Positions 6,429 through 7,412 of a stretch of DNA of 7,412 nucleotides are shown here, one piece after another. The notes beneath the pieces are model-generated. The model was given only the letters and a program-made list of their open reading frames with translations, did not search any database and was not told the DNA's origin. Positions within the stretch are counted from its first letter, which is position 1. Every line of letters starts with the position of its first letter. The position numbers were made by a program, and so were the translations under genes. Source of the stretch: Kiritimatiellia bacterium (GTDB lineage Bacteria > Verrucomicrobiota > Kiritimatiellia > SLAD01). The DNA lies in NCBI GenBank assembly GCA_007134175.1, contig SLLF01000088.1, positions 1-7,412 on the forward strand, written 5' to 3'.

Positions 6429-7142
6429 TCACGCCCGTTGCCTTCTCAGCAGGGCCAAGCCCAGCGCCCCGAGACCGAGCAAGGCCACGCTGGTTGGCTC
6501 AGGGATGACCGTATAGGTCGCCGTCAATCGGGCGGCGGCATGCCCGGGCGGCGAGTTGGATTCGGACCTCCAGCTTTCGGTGCCGGTGGCCACATTATAC
6601 CGATACCAGCCCGCGCTGTGCTCCTTGGTCTTGGTTACCGATACCGTGTCCGTACCAACACTTATGAAGATACCAAACGTTTCCATATCCCCATTCAGCT
6701 CGAGCAGATCGCTCACGTCAAACTCGAACCACCCATACAGAGAACTGCGTGATTGGGTAAACTCGGGCACGGCATGCACGACACTTTCCGTCGATACCGA
6801 AGGGGCGTTGGCGTGGGTCAATGTATGCTCATCAAAGGCGGCCTCGACGCGGCGAAAGGTAAAGTTGCGATCTTCGGCGGACTTACTCACCAACATTCGT
6901 ACAGTAGCCGAGTCGACACTGACGATCTCCTTATCGCTGGGCAGATCCCACTGCAAATAGACATTCTGCCTAAGGATATCTGAGGAGCCATATTGACCGG
7001 TCCACCAGCTGCTGGCATGGGTATCGTCGGTTACGGGTTCGGCCGTCACCTCATAGATCAAACTGGCCGCCGTTGGCGCGGCGAATCCACCGATGAGTCC
7101 GATACAAACCATTACAACCATTGACTTATTTAGCTTGCTCAT
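6429..7142 (-). CDS. PEP-CTERM sorting-domain protein with DNRLRE-like domain
   Basis: This is an exported protein with a C-terminal exosortase sorting signal. The 237-residue product has a signal peptide (K-L-N-K, hydrophobic 8-20, cleavage near T-A-A-S at 24-27). The middle resembles DNRLRE/CBM96-type beta domains: Y-L-Q-W-D-L-P (62-68), D-S-A-T-V-R-M-L (77-84), F-D-E-H-T-L-T-H-A-N-A-P (103-114), F-E-F-D-V-S-D-L-L (139-147), K-E-H-S-A (173-177) and the closing R-L-T-A-T-Y-T. The tail is P-E-P at 214-216, a hydrophobic span at 217-232 and the basic R-R-Q-R-A end, a textbook PEP-CTERM. Some DNRLRE/CBM96 domains bind acidic polysaccharides, which would suit the sulfatase neighbours; that role is inferred. 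The start is ATG at 7140-7142. An upstream in-frame TTG (7155-7157) overlaps the Shine-Dalgarno and is rejected. No exosortase gene is present in the window. Confidence 0.9.
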   Translation of the reverse strand: MSKLNKSMVVMVCIGLIGGFAAPTAASLIYEVTAEPVTDDTHASSWWTGQYGSSDILRQNVYLQWDLPSDKEIVSVDSATVRMLVSKSAEDRNFTFRRVEAAFDEHTLTHANAPSVSTESVVHAVPEFTQSRSSLYGWFEFDVSDLLELNGDMETFGIFISVGTDTVSVTKTKEHSAGWYRYNVATGTESWRSESNSPPGHAAARLTATYTVIPEPTSVALLGLGALGLALLRRQRA

Positions 7143-7149
7143 AGCCTTT

Positions 7150-7155
7150 CTCCTC
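7150..7155 (-). promoter_or_regulatory. Ribosome binding site of the PEP-CTERM gene
   Basis: On the minus strand GAGGAG sits seven bases before the ATG at 7140-7142. It decides the start: beginning at the in-frame TTG at 7155-7157 would place the initiation codon on top of this site and add five basic residues to the signal peptide. Confidence 0.8.
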
Positions 7156-7192
7156 AATTAAACCCGCCCACTACCTACTTCACTCAGCACAT

Positions 7193-7207
7193 TCATGACT
7201 GGCATGA
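7193..7207. promoter_or_regulatory. 15-base inverted repeat at the expected transcription start (operator candidate)
   Basis: TCATG (7193-7197) and CATGA (7203-7207) form perfect 5-base arms around a 5-base spacer. The repeat lies a few bases downstream of the proposed -10 box, where a bound repressor would block initiation. No regulator gene is visible in the window, so the binding partner is unknown. Confidence 0.4.
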
Positions 7208-7213
7208 TTTAAA

Positions 7214-7242
7214 CGTGTATCACTAGCCGATGAAGTTGTCAA
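7214..7242 (-). promoter_or_regulatory. Sigma-70-type promoter for the PEP-CTERM/sulfatase operon
   Basis: On the minus strand a perfect -35 box TTGACA (7237-7242) is followed by a 17-base spacer and a -10-like TACACG (7214-7219), with a TG one base upstream making an extended -10. The -10 hexamer matches the consensus at only three positions, but the perfect -35, ideal spacing and extended TG compensate. The predicted leader before the ATG is about 65 bases. It is the only clear promoter I see for the three minus-strand genes. Confidence 0.7.
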
Positions 7243-7248
7243 TCACTC

Positions 7249-7259
7249 TTTTTTAAAAA
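7249..7259 (-). promoter_or_regulatory. A/T tract upstream of the -35 box (UP-element-like)
   Basis: Six T followed by five A on the plus strand form an 11-base A/T tract that begins seven bases upstream of the -35 box, in otherwise GC-rich DNA. This is where an UP element would contact RNA polymerase alpha subunits. The stop codon of the upstream prepilin-like gene lies within it. The T/A runs could also assist termination of that gene, although I see no adjoining hairpin. Confidence 0.45.
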
Positions 7260-7411
7260 TCCCGCATGCGCCATGGACCTGATCGAGGCAACGGATCGTA
7301 CGGTTCAGCCCATACATCACGGCCGCCGGTAATGACGTGGCCGGTAACGAACAAGACATTCGCGTCCCGGTCTCCACCATGCCGGAAGTGCATCATGCCG
7401 GGCGGACTATG
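7253..7411 (-). CDS. Prepilin-like protein, C-terminal end with H-X9-DG-type motif (5' truncated)
   Basis: The minus-strand frame is open from the window edge for 52 codons to a TAA at 7253-7255, and has no start inside the window. The visible peptide contains H-F-R-H-G-G, then A-N-V-L-F-V-T-G-H-V, which matches the end of the prepilin-type H-X9-DG proteins common in planctomycete, lentisphaeral and verrucomicrobial genomes (typically R-H-G-G-x-A-N-x-L-F-A-D-G-H-V). Here two extra residues separate His and the G-H-V, and Thr replaces the Asp of D-G. A tail of about 25 residues rich in Pro and Arg follows. The missing N-terminal part should carry a type IV pilin-like methylation motif. It is in the same orientation as the PEP-CTERM gene but is separated from it by a promoter. 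Confidence 0.75.
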   Translation of the reverse strand, partial: HSPPGMMHFRHGGDRDANVLFVTGHVITGGRDVWAEPYDPLPRSGPWRMRDF

Positions 7412-7412
7412 C

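Noticed and set aside
5897..6508. Plus-strand open frame (203 codons) opposite the first sulfatase gene.
   Set aside because: It is opposite a strong sulfatase coding region, rich in Arg and His, and has no recognisable motif.
7143..7157. Upstream in-frame TTG start for the PEP-CTERM gene adding M-R-R-K-A.
   Set aside because: The TTG coincides with the GAGGAG ribosome site that is correctly spaced for the ATG at 7140-7142.

Overview
The window is GC-rich and gene-dense. It holds two blocks of genes that converge near position 3400-3470. The protein families suggest a Gram-negative bacterium of the Planctomycetota-Verrucomicrobiota-Lentisphaerota-Kiritimatiellota (PVC) group, most likely the Kiritimatiellota/Verrucomicrobiota/Lentisphaerota side. 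The reasons are a Tol-Pal outer-membrane system, a PEP-CTERM exported protein, clustered sulfatases, and the end of a prepilin-like protein related to the H-X9-DG family. This placement is inferred from family content; no rRNA or other taxonomic marker is present.

Plus strand, 2-3394: the end of an envelope-maintenance operon. It runs from a truncated TolA/TonB-like protein (C-terminal part only) through TolB and the lipoprotein Pal to a TatA-family subunit and TatC. Three of the four junctions are nearly touching: tolA/tolB and tatA/tatC share ATGA overlaps, and pal/tatA are 3 bases apart. Only the tolB-pal gap (83 bases) has room for separate control. Tol-Pal links the inner membrane, peptidoglycan and outer membrane. 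Tat exports folded proteins across the inner membrane. The Pal peptidoglycan-binding domain has Cys where the usual diaminopimelate-contacting Asp sits.

Minus strand, 7142 down to 3472: a probable three-gene operon. It encodes an exported, DNRLRE-like, PEP-CTERM-anchored protein and then two formylglycine-type sulfatases (C-V-P-S-R and C-T-P-A-R active sites). Neither sulfatase has a recognisable signal peptide. A strong-looking sigma-70-type promoter lies upstream (TTGACA, 17 bases, extended TG-A-TACACG), with an A/T tract above it and a 15-base inverted repeat at the expected transcription start. The first sulfatase starts with TTG one base after the PEP-CTERM stop codon. A working model, by inference only, is that the PEP-CTERM protein binds or displays sulfated polysaccharide at the cell surface while the leaderless sulfatases desulfate imported fragments inside the cell.

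Right edge, 7411-7253 on the minus strand: the last 52 codons of a prepilin-like protein with a modified H-X9-DG region. It has no start codon in the window and ends inside the A/T tract above the promoter. I saw no tRNA, rRNA, CRISPR array, insertion sequence or integrase.
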